Assembly: GCF_011752525.1 (NCBI RefSeq)
Contig: NZ_VWXI01000012.1
Span: 1-64,000 of the forward strand
Direction of reading: 5' to 3'
Length of the DNA: 64,000 bases
DNA from: Pantoea sp. Cy-639
GTDB taxonomy: Bacteria; Pseudomonadota; Gammaproteobacteria; Pseudomonadales; Pseudomonadaceae
The translations under genes were made by a program, and so were the position numbers. The stretch's first letter is position 1. Each line of letters opens with the position of its first letter. The notes beneath the pieces were generated by a model. It searched no databases and was not told the origin of the DNA. It saw only the letters and a program-made list of their open reading frames with translations. Of the stretch, positions 37,928-47,491 are shown in pieces.

Positions 37928-38737
37928 TCAGCCCGCCTGCAAGGCCGCCAATGCCATCTGCGCCACGCCCAGCCGAACCTCGGGCGGCTGCCCGTCCTCA
38001 AGCATCCACGCCGCCGACAATCCAGCCCAGGCCAACACCCACTGCAGCATCCGTCGACGCTCGATAGCCGATACCCGCACCACCTCCGCCAAGCGCCGTG
38101 CAAATACCTCAGGCGCCAGTGCCAGCCGGGCCTCGGGGTTGCAGAACAGGTTCGCGTAGTCGAAGCCACGCTCGCCGTACAGCCCCTTGGGATCGATGGC
38201 CAGCCAGCCCTTGTCGGCGAAATCGAGCACATTGCCGTGATGGATATCGCCATGCAGCACCCCTTGCTCGCGAGGCGCGGCCAGCAAGGCGTGGGCCGTG
38301 GCCGCACAATCCACGAACAAGCCGCCGTGACGCTGCGCCGCCTCCCACAGCGCCTGGAACCACTGGTGCAGCGGCACCAACACCGGCAACGACCTGGGCC
38401 GCGGCTGGTGCAGACGCGCCACGACCTCGCAGAGGATCCCGGTGGCCTCCAGGTCCCGTCCATTGACGGCCATTTCTGCCAGCGACCCCGCCCCCTGCGC
38501 GCGCAGCATCAGCAGGGCCTCGCCGTCCAGGGCCAGCACCGGCGCCGCGCCCTCGCCCTGCCACCAGGCCATCAGCAAACTCCCGGCCTGCTCCTCGGCG
38601 GCGTCAGAGACTTTCAGCATGGCCGGCAGCTCGCCCTGGCGCACCGGCAGCAGACTGCCACTCGACGAGGTAAACGCCTCGCCGTCGACTGACAGTTGCC
38701 AACGCTGCAGGTAAGGGGCAAATACGGACTCGATCAC
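37928..38737 (-). CDS. Aminoglycoside/streptomycin 6-kinase family protein
   Basis: A 269-residue kinase of the APH(6)/aminoglycoside-hydroxyurea antibiotic resistance family. The catalytic Brenner motif is VLHGDIHHGNVLDF, and the metal site is LAIDPKGLYGERGFDYANLFCNP. GTG 38737 is preferred because GGAG lies eight bases upstream and the homology (IESVFAPYLQRW) starts there. Chromosomal members may phosphorylate small cellular metabolites rather than antibiotics; resistance cannot be inferred from the sequence alone. It converges on dkgB with a 72-base gap. Confidence 0.85.
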   Translation of the reverse strand: MIESVFAPYLQRWQLSVDGEAFTSSSGSLLPVRQGELPAMLKVSDAAEEQAGSLLMAWWQGEGAAPVLALDGEALLMLRAQGAGSLAEMAVNGRDLEATGILCEVVARLHQPRPRSLPVLVPLHQWFQALWEAAQRHGGLFVDCAATAHALLAAPREQGVLHGDIHHGNVLDFADKGWLAIDPKGLYGERGFDYANLFCNPEARLALAPEVFARRLAEVVRVSAIERRRMLQWVLAWAGLSAAWMLEDGQPPEVRLGVAQMALAALQAG

Positions 38738-38872
38738 GTCCCACTCTCCAGACTTTGTTCCACCAGGCGTAATTATGTAGTGTCCGGACCGATCATTCAC
38801 GGTCTGCGTCAGCACGCGTAGCCTCCCGTTGATCAGGCCACTTCCACGGCCGCTTCCCCAAGGAGCCGCACC

Positions 38873-39337
38873 ATGTCCCGTCCCCCCTTGCCTCCCTTCA
38901 CCCGTGAGTCCGCCATCGAGAAGGTCCGCCTTGCCGAGGATGGCTGGAACAGCCGCGACGCCGCCAAGGTCGCCCTGGCATACACGCCCGATACCCAGTG
39001 GCGCAACCGCACCGAGTTCTGCCACAACCGCGAGCAGGCACAGGCCTTTCTCACCCGCAAGTGGAACCGCGAACTGGAGTACCGACTGATCAAGGAGCTC
39101 TGGGCCTTCACCGACGAGCGTATCGCCGTGCGCTACGCCTACGAATACCGCGACGACAGCGGCCAGTGGTACCGCGCCTATGGCAACGAGAACTGGGCGT
39201 TCGCCGAGGACGGCCTGATGCGCCAGCGCCACGCCAGCATCAACGAACACCCCATCAGCGAGGCCGAGCGCAAGTTCCGCTGGCCGCTGGGGCGACGTCC
39301 GGATGATCATCCGGGGCTGAGTGATTTCGGTTTCTGA
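38873..39337 (+). CDS. DUF1348 family protein (NTF2-like fold)
   Basis: A 154-residue protein with the DUF1348 signature: [55 protein letters not shown] and [13 protein letters not shown]. The family folds like NTF2/SnoaL cone barrels, with a pocket for small molecules; the function is not known. AAGGAG precedes the ATG. It is monocistronic, divergent from the APH-like kinase. Confidence 0.9.
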   Translation: MSRPPLPPFTRESAIEKVRLAEDGWNSRDAAKVALAYTPDTQWRNRTEFCHNREQAQAFLTRKWNRELEYRLIKELWAFTDERIAVRYAYEYRDDSGQWYRAYGNENWAFAEDGLMRQRHASINEHPISEAERKFRWPLGRRPDDHPGLSDFGF

Positions 39338-39501
39338 GCAGGGCCACCCCGAGAAACCCACTCACCTCATGGCATAGAGAACTGTTTCCTTGTCGCCAGC
39401 AAATCCACAGCCTGGGAGCTCCTGAACGACACCATATGCCAGAAATTTCTCCAGCAGATAGAGGTGCTGCGCCGTGCAGCTAGCACGGCGCACGAACCGG
39501 G

Positions 39502-41391
39502 TCAGTGCGCTCCGCCCCCCGTCTGCAAACGGTTGAAGATCACCTCCAGCGCTGGCCCCAGGTCACCGTCGCCATGGGCCACCGCCGGCACGCCGCGAGG
39601 CACCGGCAGCGACGGATCGCCATGCATGCCCAGCGCCGGCGCGGCCATGGCCACGTCGCTCGAACGATCGTAGATGACCTTGCCCTCCTTCACCGTCTTC
39701 AGCACCTTGAGCGAGGCCAGGCGGGCCGGATCGACCTTCACCGGGTTCTCCGAGAGCACCACGAAATCGGCCAGCTTGCCTGCCACGATCGAGCCCTTGG
39801 TGTCCTCTTCGAAATGCTGGTAGGCCGACCACAGGGTCATGGCCTTGAGCGCGGTCAGCGCATCGACCCGCTGATCCGGGCCGAGCACATGGCCGGAACG
39901 GGTGGTGCGGGTAACCGTGGCCGAGAGCACGCGCATCGAGTCCGGCAGTGCCACCGGGGCGTCATGGTGGGTGGTGAACTTCAGCCCCTGTGCGAGTACC
40001 CACTGGGTCGGCGAGATATTCTCGGCCAGTTGCGGGCCGAGCACCGAGCTGCGGTACCAGTCGCCCCAGTAGAACGTATGCATGGGGAACAGCGACGGGA
40101 AGATCCCCAGACCGCGCAGGCGCTGCACCTGTTCGAGGGTGATGGTCTGGCCGTGGATCATCACCGGGCGCCCCTCCACGCCTGCATGGCGCTGCCGCGC
40201 ATAGGCCATGGCATCGAGCATCTGCTCGATCGCCTTGTCGCCGTTGGTGTGCGACAGCACCTGCCAATGGTTGGCCAGCGCCTTGTCGTAGATCGCCTTG
40301 ACCTGCTCGTCTTGCAGCACGCCATAACCGGAGTAGTCGTCCGGCTTGCCGTCGGGCACTACATAGTAGGGATGGCTGAGCCAGGCCGTCTTGCCCTGGG
40401 GCGAGCCGTCGAGGGTGACCTTGATGCCGCCGATGCGGAAATGGCTGTCGTTGTAGCTGACCGGCTCCACGACCGGGCGGTACCACGGCTTGACCATCAG
40501 CGCCTCGGTGCCGTCCTGGGTGATGTCCGGGTAGGCCACTATATCGGCGACGAAGCGTTTGTCCTGCGCAGCCTTGATGGCAGTGCGTACCTGGTCCGGG
40601 CTGGCCCGGCCATCCTGGAGGGTGGTATAGCCGAAGCTGATGTAGAGCTTCTCGCCCGCCTTCATCATCGACACCGCCTGATCCGCCGTGAGTTTGGGGA
40701 AGATCTTCTCCAGGTTCTCGAACAGCGCGTTCTCCTCCAGCACGCCATTGGGCGTCTTGCCATCGGCCTCCCGGCGGATCACCCCACCCTTGGGATCGAT
40801 GCTGTCGGCATCGAGGCCGACCTGCGCCAGGGCCTTGCTGTTGAACGCCCCCAGGTGTGCCGACTGGTGGATCACCACCACCGGAATGTCGGTGGCGACC
40901 TTGTCCAGGTCCTCGCGTGTCGGATGGGTCTGCTCGGCCAACTGCGAGTCGTCGTAGCCAAAGCCGAACAGCACGCCGAAGGTGTCCGGCGTCTTCGACT
41001 GCTGGCGGAACGCCTTGAGGATCGTCTGCAACTGGGCAATCGACTGGTCCGTACCGTCCGGCGGGGGCAGCAGGTTGGCGCTGGCGGCCTGGAAGCCTAC
41101 CAGCGAGACATGGCCATGGGCATCGATGAAGCCAGGCAGCAACGTCGCACCCTTGAGGTCGATGATCTGCGTGTGGCTGTCCTGGGTGCGGCGGACCTCC
41201 TGCTCCGTGCCGACGGCCAGGATCCGCCCGTCCCTGACCGCCACCGCCTGGGCATGGGGCCGGGCATCGTCGATGGTGACGACATCGCCGCCGAGCCAGA
41301 TGGCATCGGCCTTGGGCAGGCTTTCGGCCCTGGCAGTGGCGCAGGCCAGGGTCAGGACGCTCAGGGCGAGCAGGCGTATTGCAGGCTTCAT
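39502..41391 (-). CDS. Exported amidohydrolase (YtcJ-like)
   Basis: A 629-residue amidohydrolase of the Amidohydro_3/YtcJ group. A signal peptide (cleavage after ARA, ~22) precedes the domain. GGDVVTIDDARPHAQAVAVRDGRI forms the N-terminal beta part, and the metal-binding HxH is H92-x-H94 in PGFIDAHGHV. Downstream, VLSHTNGDKAIEQML and the closing ADFVVLSENP are typical. Substrates of this group are largely unknown (amides, carbamates or esters). ATG 41391 has AAGGAGGAACCCC upstream. It is monocistronic. Confidence 0.88.
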   Translation of the reverse strand: MKPAIRLLALSVLTLACATARAESLPKADAIWLGGDVVTIDDARPHAQAVAVRDGRILAVGTEQEVRRTQDSHTQIIDLKGATLLPGFIDAHGHVSLVGFQAASANLLPPPDGTDQSIAQLQTILKAFRQQSKTPDTFGVLFGFGYDDSQLAEQTHPTREDLDKVATDIPVVVIHQSAHLGAFNSKALAQVGLDADSIDPKGGVIRREADGKTPNGVLEENALFENLEKIFPKLTADQAVSMMKAGEKLYISFGYTTLQDGRASPDQVRTAIKAAQDKRFVADIVAYPDITQDGTEALMVKPWYRPVVEPVSYNDSHFRIGGIKVTLDGSPQGKTAWLSHPYYVVPDGKPDDYSGYGVLQDEQVKAIYDKALANHWQVLSHTNGDKAIEQMLDAMAYARQRHAGVEGRPVMIHGQTITLEQVQRLRGLGIFPSLFPMHTFYWGDWYRSSVLGPQLAENISPTQWVLAQGLKFTTHHDAPVALPDSMRVLSATVTRTTRSGHVLGPDQRVDALTALKAMTLWSAYQHFEEDTKGSIVAGKLADFVVLSENPVKVDPARLASLKVLKTVKEGKVIYDRSSDVAMAAPALGMHGDPSLPVPRGVPAVAHGDGDLGPALEVIFNRLQTGGGAH

Positions 41392-41616
41392 GGGGTTCCT
41401 CCTTGGAAGTGCCGATGGCGGCAGGCGCTGCGGATCCGTGCAGCGTTCGCTGCCGCAGAGCATAGGCCGTGCCTGCGCTTTGGCAAGGCCGCGACTGCGC
41501 TGCAGGCGTACCCATCACCTTGTACGGAATTATTTAGCGCGCCGTTGTATCAGATCCCTTAGAACCCACTGGCCAGACCCTGGCCACGCCTTTTCGCCAT
41601 CCAAGGACAACGGCCC

Positions 41617-43119
41617 ATGAAAGCACGCAGGAAACCGGTCAAGCCGATCGGCTTGAAAGACATCACCATCGTCGACGACGCCAAGATGCGCAAGGCGATC
41701 ACCGCCGCCGCCCTGGGCAACGCCATGGAATGGTTCGACTTCGGCGTCTATGGCTTCGTCGCCTTCGCCCTGGGCAAGGTGTTCTTCCCCAACGCCAGCC
41801 CCGGGGTGCAGATGATCGCCGCGCTGGCCACCTTCTCCGTGCCCTTTCTCATCCGTCCGCTGGGCGGGCTGTTCTTCGGCGCCCTGGGCGACCGCTACGG
41901 GCGCCAGAAGATCCTCGCCGCGACCATCGTGATCATGTCCCTGAGCACCTTCGCCATCGGCCTGATCCCCTCCTACGCGAGCATTGGTATCTGGGCGCCG
42001 ATCCTGCTGTTGCTGGCCAAGATGGCCCAGGGCTTCTCGGTGGGCGGCGAGTACACCGGCGCGTCGATCTTCGTCGCCGAGTACGCCCCCGACCGCAAGC
42101 GCGGGTTCCTCGGCAGTTGGCTGGACTTCGGCTCGATCGCCGGCTTCGTGCTCGGCGCCGGGGTGGTGGTGCTGATCTCGACGATCCTCGGCGAGCAGCA
42201 GTTCCTCGACTGGGGCTGGCGCCTGCCGTTCTTCCTTGCCCTGCCGCTGGGCATCATCGGCCTGTACCTGCGCCATGCGCTGGAAGAGACGCCCGCCTTC
42301 CAGCAGCACGTCGACAAGCTCGAGCAAGGCGACCGCGAGGGCCTGGCCAGCGGCCCGAAAGTGTCGTTCAAGGAAGTCGCCACCCAGCACTGGCGCAGCC
42401 TGCTGACCTGCATCGGCGTGGTCATCGCCACCAACGTCACCTACTACATGCTGCTCACCTACATGCCCAGCTACCTCTCGCACAACCTGCACTACAGCGA
42501 GGACCACGGGGTGCTGATCATCATCGCGATCATGGTCGGCATGCTGTTCGTGCAGCCGATGATCGGCCTGCTCAGCGACAAGTGGGGGCGCAAGCCGTTC
42601 ATCATCGTCGGCAGCGTCGGCCTGTTCCTGCTGGCGGTCCCGGCCTTCATGCTGATCACCAGCGGCAAGCTGGCAGTGATCTTCGCCGGACTGCTGATCC
42701 TCGCCGTGCTGCTGAACTTCTTCATCGGCGTGATGGCCTCGACCCTGCCGGCGATGTTCCCCACGCATATCCGCTACAGCGCGCTGGCCAGCGCCTTCAA
42801 CATCTCGGTGCTGATCGCCGGCCTGACCCCGACCATCGCCGCCTGGCTGGTGGAAACCACCGACAACCTGTACATGCCGGCCTACTACCTGATGGTGATT
42901 GCCGTGATCGGCCTGCTCACCGGCCTGACCATGAAGGAAACCGCCAACCGCCCGCTGCGCGGCGCCGCCCCGGCCGCCTCGGACATCGACGAGGCCCGCG
43001 AGCTGCTGCAGGAGCACCACGACAACATCGAGCAGAAGATCGAGGACATCGACGCCCAGATCGCCGAGCTTGAAGCCAAGCGCAAGAGCCTCGCGCAACA
43101 GCATCCGCGCATCGACTGA
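41617..43119 (+). CDS. proP: ProP-like osmoprotectant/proton symporter
   Basis: A 500-residue major facilitator with 12 predicted membrane helices. Metabolite:H+ symporter signatures are present: AMEWFDFGVYGF, GALGDRYGRQKIL and the GGEYTGASIFVAEYAP block. The C-terminal ~45 residues (SDIDEARELLQEHHDNIEQ... AELEAKRKSLAQQ) are a coiled coil, the part that tunes osmotic activation in E. coli ProP. It should import glycine betaine, proline or similar solutes when osmolarity rises. It is monocistronic. Confidence 0.92.
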   Translation: MKARRKPVKPIGLKDITIVDDAKMRKAITAAALGNAMEWFDFGVYGFVAFALGKVFFPNASPGVQMIAALATFSVPFLIRPLGGLFFGALGDRYGRQKILAATIVIMSLSTFAIGLIPSYASIGIWAPILLLLAKMAQGFSVGGEYTGASIFVAEYAPDRKRGFLGSWLDFGSIAGFVLGAGVVVLISTILGEQQFLDWGWRLPFFLALPLGIIGLYLRHALEETPAFQQHVDKLEQGDREGLASGPKVSFKEVATQHWRSLLTCIGVVIATNVTYYMLLTYMPSYLSHNLHYSEDHGVLIIIAIMVGMLFVQPMIGLLSDKWGRKPFIIVGSVGLFLLAVPAFMLITSGKLAVIFAGLLILAVLLNFFIGVMASTLPAMFPTHIRYSALASAFNISVLIAGLTPTIAAWLVETTDNLYMPAYYLMVIAVIGLLTGLTMKETANRPLRGAAPAASDIDEARELLQEHHDNIEQKIEDIDAQIAELEAKRKSLAQQHPRID

Positions 43120-43271
43120 GGACCGGTTGCGCATTCCGCCGGATTGCTTGCCTGATCCTCTGAACCTGCCGGGTGCATCGATTCCGCGCCGGCAGCCTTG
43201 TGCTAGCGTTTCTGGACTGGGGAACAACGTATTCCCCGCGTCCACAACCGTGACTGCAGCAGGTGAGCCCG

Positions 43272-43727
43272 ATGGAACTACGTATCAACCAGAAGACCTA
43301 CCAGGTCGAGGCTGACGCCGACACGCCCTTGCTCTGGGTGATCCGCGACGACCTGGGCCTGACCGGCACCAAGTATGGCTGCGGCCTGGCCCAGTGCGGC
43401 GCCTGCTCGGTGCTGGTGGACGGCAATGTGGTACGCGCCTGCGTCACCCCGGTGGCTGGTGTGGTCGGCCGCGAGGTGACCACCATCGAGGCCATCGAGG
43501 ACGACGCCGTGGGCAAGCGCGTGGTCGCCGCCTGGGTCGAACACCAGGTCGCCCAGTGCGGCTACTGCCAGTCCGGCCAGGTGATGGCGGCCACCGCTTT
43601 GCTCAAGCACACCGCCAGGCCCAGCGCCGAGCAGATCGACGCAGCGATGGTCAACCTGTGCCGCTGCGGTACCTACAACGCCATCCATGCCGCCCTGAAC
43701 GACCTGGCCGAAGGGGGGAATGCCTGA
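43272..43727 (+). CDS. iorA: 2Fe-2S subunit of a molybdenum hydroxylase (IorA type)
   Basis: A 151-residue electron-transfer subunit with both iron-sulfur sites: the plant-type set C37, C42, C45, C57 and the second set C96, C99, C130, C132. It passes electrons from the molybdopterin subunit. ATG 43272 is used (AGGTG eight bases upstream); a GTG three codons earlier is possible. The stop and the next start overlap (TGATG). The family is that of isoquinoline 1-oxidoreductase and related aldehyde or nicotinate dehydrogenases. Confidence 0.92.
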   Translation: MELRINQKTYQVEADADTPLLWVIRDDLGLTGTKYGCGLAQCGACSVLVDGNVVRACVTPVAGVVGREVTTIEAIEDDAVGKRVVAAWVEHQVAQCGYCQSGQVMAATALLKHTARPSAEQIDAAMVNLCRCGTYNAIHAALNDLAEGGNA

Positions 43728-45976
43728 TGAGCACGCGCATCGAGACCCCCGAGGACCTGCTCGCCCTCCCGGCCGGCGAAGCCATCAACCTGTCGCGCCG
43801 GCGCTTTCTCGCCGGCACCGCCGTCGGCGCCCTGGTGCTCGGCTTCGGCCTGCCACTGGGTATCCCACGAGCCTTGGCCGCCAGCGCCGCCACCGCCGAG
43901 CGCGGCACCCAGGTGCCGGCGTTCCTGGAAATCCGCCCGGACGGCAGCGTGCGCCTGCTCAGCCCGTTCATGGAGGGCGGCCAGGGCGTCAACACCGCCA
44001 TGGCACAGATCGTAGGCGAGGAGCTGGATGCCGACCCGGCCACCTTTGTGGTCGAAAGCGCGCCGGCGGGCGAAGCCTACGTGGTGATGGAAAACGGCCT
44101 GCGCATCACCGGCGGCAGCATGTCGGTGCGCATGAGCTACCCGACCATGCGGCGTCTCGGCGCCCTGGCCCGAGCCATGCTGCTGGAGGCCGGTGCCCGT
44201 CAGTTGGGCGTGCCGGTCGGCGAACTGGGCACCGAGCCCGGCAAGGTGGTGCACGCTGCCTCCGGTCGCACGCTCGGCTACGGCGAGCTGGCCACCACGG
44301 CGATGGACCTCGCGGTGCCGGATCCGGCCAGCGTCACCCTGCGCGACCCCGGGCAGTTCCGCTGGATCGGCAAGCCGGTCAAGCGCCTGGACGCCTACGA
44401 CAAGTCCACCGGCAAGGCGCTGTACAGCATCGACGTCAAGGTCGACGGCATGCTGCATGCCGCCGTGCAGCACGCCCCACGCCTGGGCATGACCATCGGC
44501 GCGCTGCGCAACGAGGACCAGGTCAAGGCCATGAAGGGCGTGCACTCGGTCCATCAGTTGCCCGGTGCGGTGGCGGTGGTGGCCGAGCGCTGGTGGCACG
44601 CCCGCCGCGCGGTGGAGGCACTGCAGGTCGACTGGCGCGAGCCTGGTGCCGACAGCCCGGTGCGCCCAATGCCGGCGGACTTCTCCAGTGAAGGCTGGCG
44701 CGAGCACCTGGCCAGCCAGCCAGGCCCTGGCCGTGACGAGGAACACCAGGGCGACGTGGCGGCAGCCCTGGCCAGCGCCAAGACCACCGTCGAAGCCACC
44801 TACCACAACCAGTTTCTCAACCACGCCCAGCTCGAACCGCCGTCGGCCACGGCACGCTTCAACCCCGACGGCAGCCTCGAGGTGTGGCTGCCCAACCAGG
44901 CCCAGGACATGTTCCGCGACGACATCGCCCGACGCACCGGCCTGGCGCCGGAGCGCATCACCCTGCACTCGCCGCTGCTCGGTGGCTTCTTCGGTCGCCA
45001 CTTCCTGTATGACTCGGCCAACCCCTACCCCCAGGCCATCGCCCTGGCCAAGGCGGTGGGCCGTCCGGTCAAGCTGATCTGGACCCGTGAGGAAGAATTC
45101 CTGCGCGATGCCATGCGCCCCATGGCGGTGGTCAAGTTCCGCGCCGGGCTCGACGCCGCAGGCCTGCCGGTGGCGATCGAGGCGGTCAGCGCCACCGAAG
45201 GGCCTACCGAGTCCATCGCCGGCAAGCAGGGCGAGCAGCTCGATCCCACCGCCCTCGAAGGGCTCTCGGGCAAGGCCTATGCCATCGCCAACAAACGTAC
45301 CGCGCAGATCTACGTCAAGACGCCGGCCATGCAGGGCTACTGGCGCTCGGTGGGCAACTCGCTGAACGATTTCTTCTACGAGTCGTTCCTCGACGAACTG
45401 GCCGACAAGGGCGGCCACGACCCCTATGAACTGCGCCTGCACCTGCTGCGCGACAACCCGCGCCTGACCACCTTGCTGCAGGCGGTAGCCGAGCTGTCCG
45501 GCGGCTGGAAACGCGGCCCGTTCAGCGCCGAGGACGGCAGCCGACGCGCCCGCGGCGTGGCCATGGCTTCGCCGTTCGGCTCGGAGGTCGCGGTGATCGC
45601 CGAGGTCTCGCTCGAAGGGGGGCAGGTCAAGGTCCATGATGTCTGGCAGGCCATCGATCCGGGCAGCATCGTCAACCCGGCGATCATCGAGGCACAGGTC
45701 AACGGCGCGGTATCCCTGGGTCTGTCTCAGGTGCTGCTGGAAGAAGCGGTGTGGATCGACGGCATGCCACGGGCGCGCAACTACGACCTGTATCCGGTAC
45801 TGCCACCGTCGCGCATGGCGCGGGTGCATGTGCGCATCGTCGAAAGCGGGGCGAAGATGGGCGGCATCGGCGAACCGCCGCTGCCGGCCGTGGCACCGGC
45901 GGTGGCCAACGCCGTGGCGCAGCTCACCGGCCAGCGCGTGCGCAGCATGCCCCTGAGCCGCCATACCTTCAGCTGA
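43727..45976 (+). CDS. iorB: Molybdopterin subunit of a molybdenum hydroxylase (IorB type), Tat-exported
   Basis: A 749-residue catalytic subunit. A twin-arginine signal, SRRRFLAGTAVGALVLGFG, starts at residue 23 and implies export of the folded complex to the periplasm. Molybdopterin-binding blocks include PFMEGGQGVNTAMAQIVGEEL, GGFFGRHFLYDSAN and the C-terminal GGIGEPPLPAVAPAVANA with the catalytic Glu. Homologues hydroxylate isoquinoline, nicotinate or aldehydes; the substrate here is not decided by sequence. It is coupled to iorA, and the cytochrome c subunit follows 17 bases later. Confidence 0.92.
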   Translation: MSTRIETPEDLLALPAGEAINLSRRRFLAGTAVGALVLGFGLPLGIPRALAASAATAERGTQVPAFLEIRPDGSVRLLSPFMEGGQGVNTAMAQIVGEELDADPATFVVESAPAGEAYVVMENGLRITGGSMSVRMSYPTMRRLGALARAMLLEAGARQLGVPVGELGTEPGKVVHAASGRTLGYGELATTAMDLAVPDPASVTLRDPGQFRWIGKPVKRLDAYDKSTGKALYSIDVKVDGMLHAAVQHAPRLGMTIGALRNEDQVKAMKGVHSVHQLPGAVAVVAERWWHARRAVEALQVDWREPGADSPVRPMPADFSSEGWREHLASQPGPGRDEEHQGDVAAALASAKTTVEATYHNQFLNHAQLEPPSATARFNPDGSLEVWLPNQAQDMFRDDIARRTGLAPERITLHSPLLGGFFGRHFLYDSANPYPQAIALAKAVGRPVKLIWTREEEFLRDAMRPMAVVKFRAGLDAAGLPVAIEAVSATEGPTESIAGKQGEQLDPTALEGLSGKAYAIANKRTAQIYVKTPAMQGYWRSVGNSLNDFFYESFLDELADKGGHDPYELRLHLLRDNPRLTTLLQAVAELSGGWKRGPFSAEDGSRRARGVAMASPFGSEVAVIAEVSLEGGQVKVHDVWQAIDPGSIVNPAIIEAQVNGAVSLGLSQVLLEEAVWIDGMPRARNYDLYPVLPPSRMARVHVRIVESGAKMGGIGEPPLPAVAPAVANAVAQLTGQRVRSMPLSRHTFS

Positions 45977-45993
45977 GACGACAAGGACTGCCC

Positions 45994-47328
45994 ATGAACC
46001 ACCGTCGATTCGCAAGAACCGCGGGCTGGCTGGCCCTGCCGTGCCTGCTTGCAGCGGGCCTGCTGGCCTGGTACGTCAGCCGTGAGCCGGCCTCGCCCTT
46101 CACCGTGCAGGACGGCCCCGACAATGCCCTGGTCAGCCGTGGCGAATATGTGGCCCGGCTCAGCGACTGCGTGGCCTGCCACAGCCTGCCGGGCCAGGCG
46201 CCGTTCGCCGGCGGCCTGGCCATGGCGACCCCGCTGGGGGCGATCCATGCCACCAACATCACTCCGGACCGCGAGCACGGCATCGGCGCCTACAGCCTGG
46301 CCGACTTCGACCGCGCGCTGCGCCAGGGCGTGGCGCCCGGCGGGCGCCGGCTGTACCCGGCCATGCCCTACCCGTCCTATGCCAAGCTCAGCGACGATGA
46401 CGTGCGCGCCCTGTACGCGTTCTTCATGAAGGGCGTGCAACCGGCCGCGCAAGCCAACCTGCCCAGCGGCATTCCCTGGCCGCTGAACCTGCGTTGGCCC
46501 ATCGCCTTGTGGAACGGCCTGTTCGCCCCGGCCACGCCCTATGCGCAGCAACCCGGACAGGATGCACAGTGGAATCGCGGCGCCTACATCGTCCAGGGCC
46601 CTGGTCATTGCGGCAGTTGCCATACCCCGCGAGGCCTGGCCTTCAATGAAAAGGCCTTGGACGACAGCGGTGCGCCGTTCCTCGCCGGCGCCCTGCTCGA
46701 CGGCTGGTACGCGCCAAGCCTGCGCCAGGATCACAACACCGGCCTCGGGCGCTGGAGCGAACCGGACATCGTGCAGTTCCTCAAGACCGGGCGTAACCCG
46801 CATGCGGTGGTGTATGGCTCGATGACCGAGGCGTTCAACAACTCCACGCAGTTCATGAGCGACGACGACCTCGCGGCGATCGCCCGTTACCTCAAGTCGC
46901 TGCCCGGCGACCCGCAGCGCGATGGAGCGCCCTGGCAGTACCAGACCACCAGCATGCCGATGGACGCGCCCGGTGCGCACACCTATGCCACCCGCTGCGC
47001 CAGTTGCCATGGCCCTGACGGCAAGGGCCAGGCCCCGTGGATGCCAGCGCTGGCCGGCGCCACCTCGATGCTGGCCAGGGAAGACGCCTCGGCGATCAAC
47101 ATCACCCTCAATGGCTCGCAGCGCGTCGTCGCGGCAGGTGTACCGGATGCCTACCGCATGCCGGCGTTCCGCACGCAGTTGTCGGATCAGGAGATCGCCG
47201 CAGTGCTGAGCTTTGCCCGGGCCGCCTGGGGTAACCACGGCGGCGCGGTGCCGCCTGGCGCGGTGGCCAAGTTGCGCGAACATACCGATCCGGCCAGCAG
47301 CAGCCCGATCATCCTGCACATGCGTTGA
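45994..47328 (+). CDS. Membrane-anchored triheme cytochrome c subunit
   Basis: A 444-residue protein with an uncleaved or signal-type hydrophobic N-terminus (residues ~10-28) and three haem c sites: CVACH 59-63, CGSCH 206-210 and CASCH 335-339. This is the arrangement of cytochrome subunits of periplasmic alcohol, gluconate and aldehyde dehydrogenases. It should take electrons from the IorA-IorB-like pair and deliver them to ubiquinone or a terminal oxidase. AAGGAC precedes the ATG. It is the last gene of the three-gene operon. Confidence 0.92.
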   Translation: MNHRRFARTAGWLALPCLLAAGLLAWYVSREPASPFTVQDGPDNALVSRGEYVARLSDCVACHSLPGQAPFAGGLAMATPLGAIHATNITPDREHGIGAYSLADFDRALRQGVAPGGRRLYPAMPYPSYAKLSDDDVRALYAFFMKGVQPAAQANLPSGIPWPLNLRWPIALWNGLFAPATPYAQQPGQDAQWNRGAYIVQGPGHCGSCHTPRGLAFNEKALDDSGAPFLAGALLDGWYAPSLRQDHNTGLGRWSEPDIVQFLKTGRNPHAVVYGSMTEAFNNSTQFMSDDDLAAIARYLKSLPGDPQRDGAPWQYQTTSMPMDAPGAHTYATRCASCHGPDGKGQAPWMPALAGATSMLAREDASAINITLNGSQRVVAAGVPDAYRMPAFRTQLSDQEIAAVLSFARAAWGNHGGAVPPGAVAKLREHTDPASSSPIILHMR

Positions 47329-47335
47329 GGTCACC

Positions 47336-47400
47336 CTCGCGGGACAAGCCCGCTCCCACGCCAGTCCAGGCATCATGTGGGAGCGGGCCTGCACAGACGC
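47336..47400. repeat. Paired inverted REP elements (BIME)
   Basis: GCGGGACAAGCCCGCTCCCAC and, 16 bases later, GTGGGAGCGGGCCTGCACAG are two REPs in opposite orientation just after the cytochrome stop. Such pairs form a stem at the mRNA 3' end. Confidence 0.75.
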
Positions 47401-47491
47401 TCCCATTGGTCGCACCCCACACCTGCCAACCTGTGGCTATGCTTCACCTCGCAAACCCACTTCAGCTATCGACCACAAGGAAGACAGGCCA

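Noticed and set aside
39505..41562. 685-codon open frame on the plus strand
   Set aside because: Antisense to the amidohydrolase gene, without recognisable domains.
43673..46015. 780-codon open frame on the minus strand
   Set aside because: Antisense to iorB. It has a typical shadow composition rich in His, Gly and Arg.
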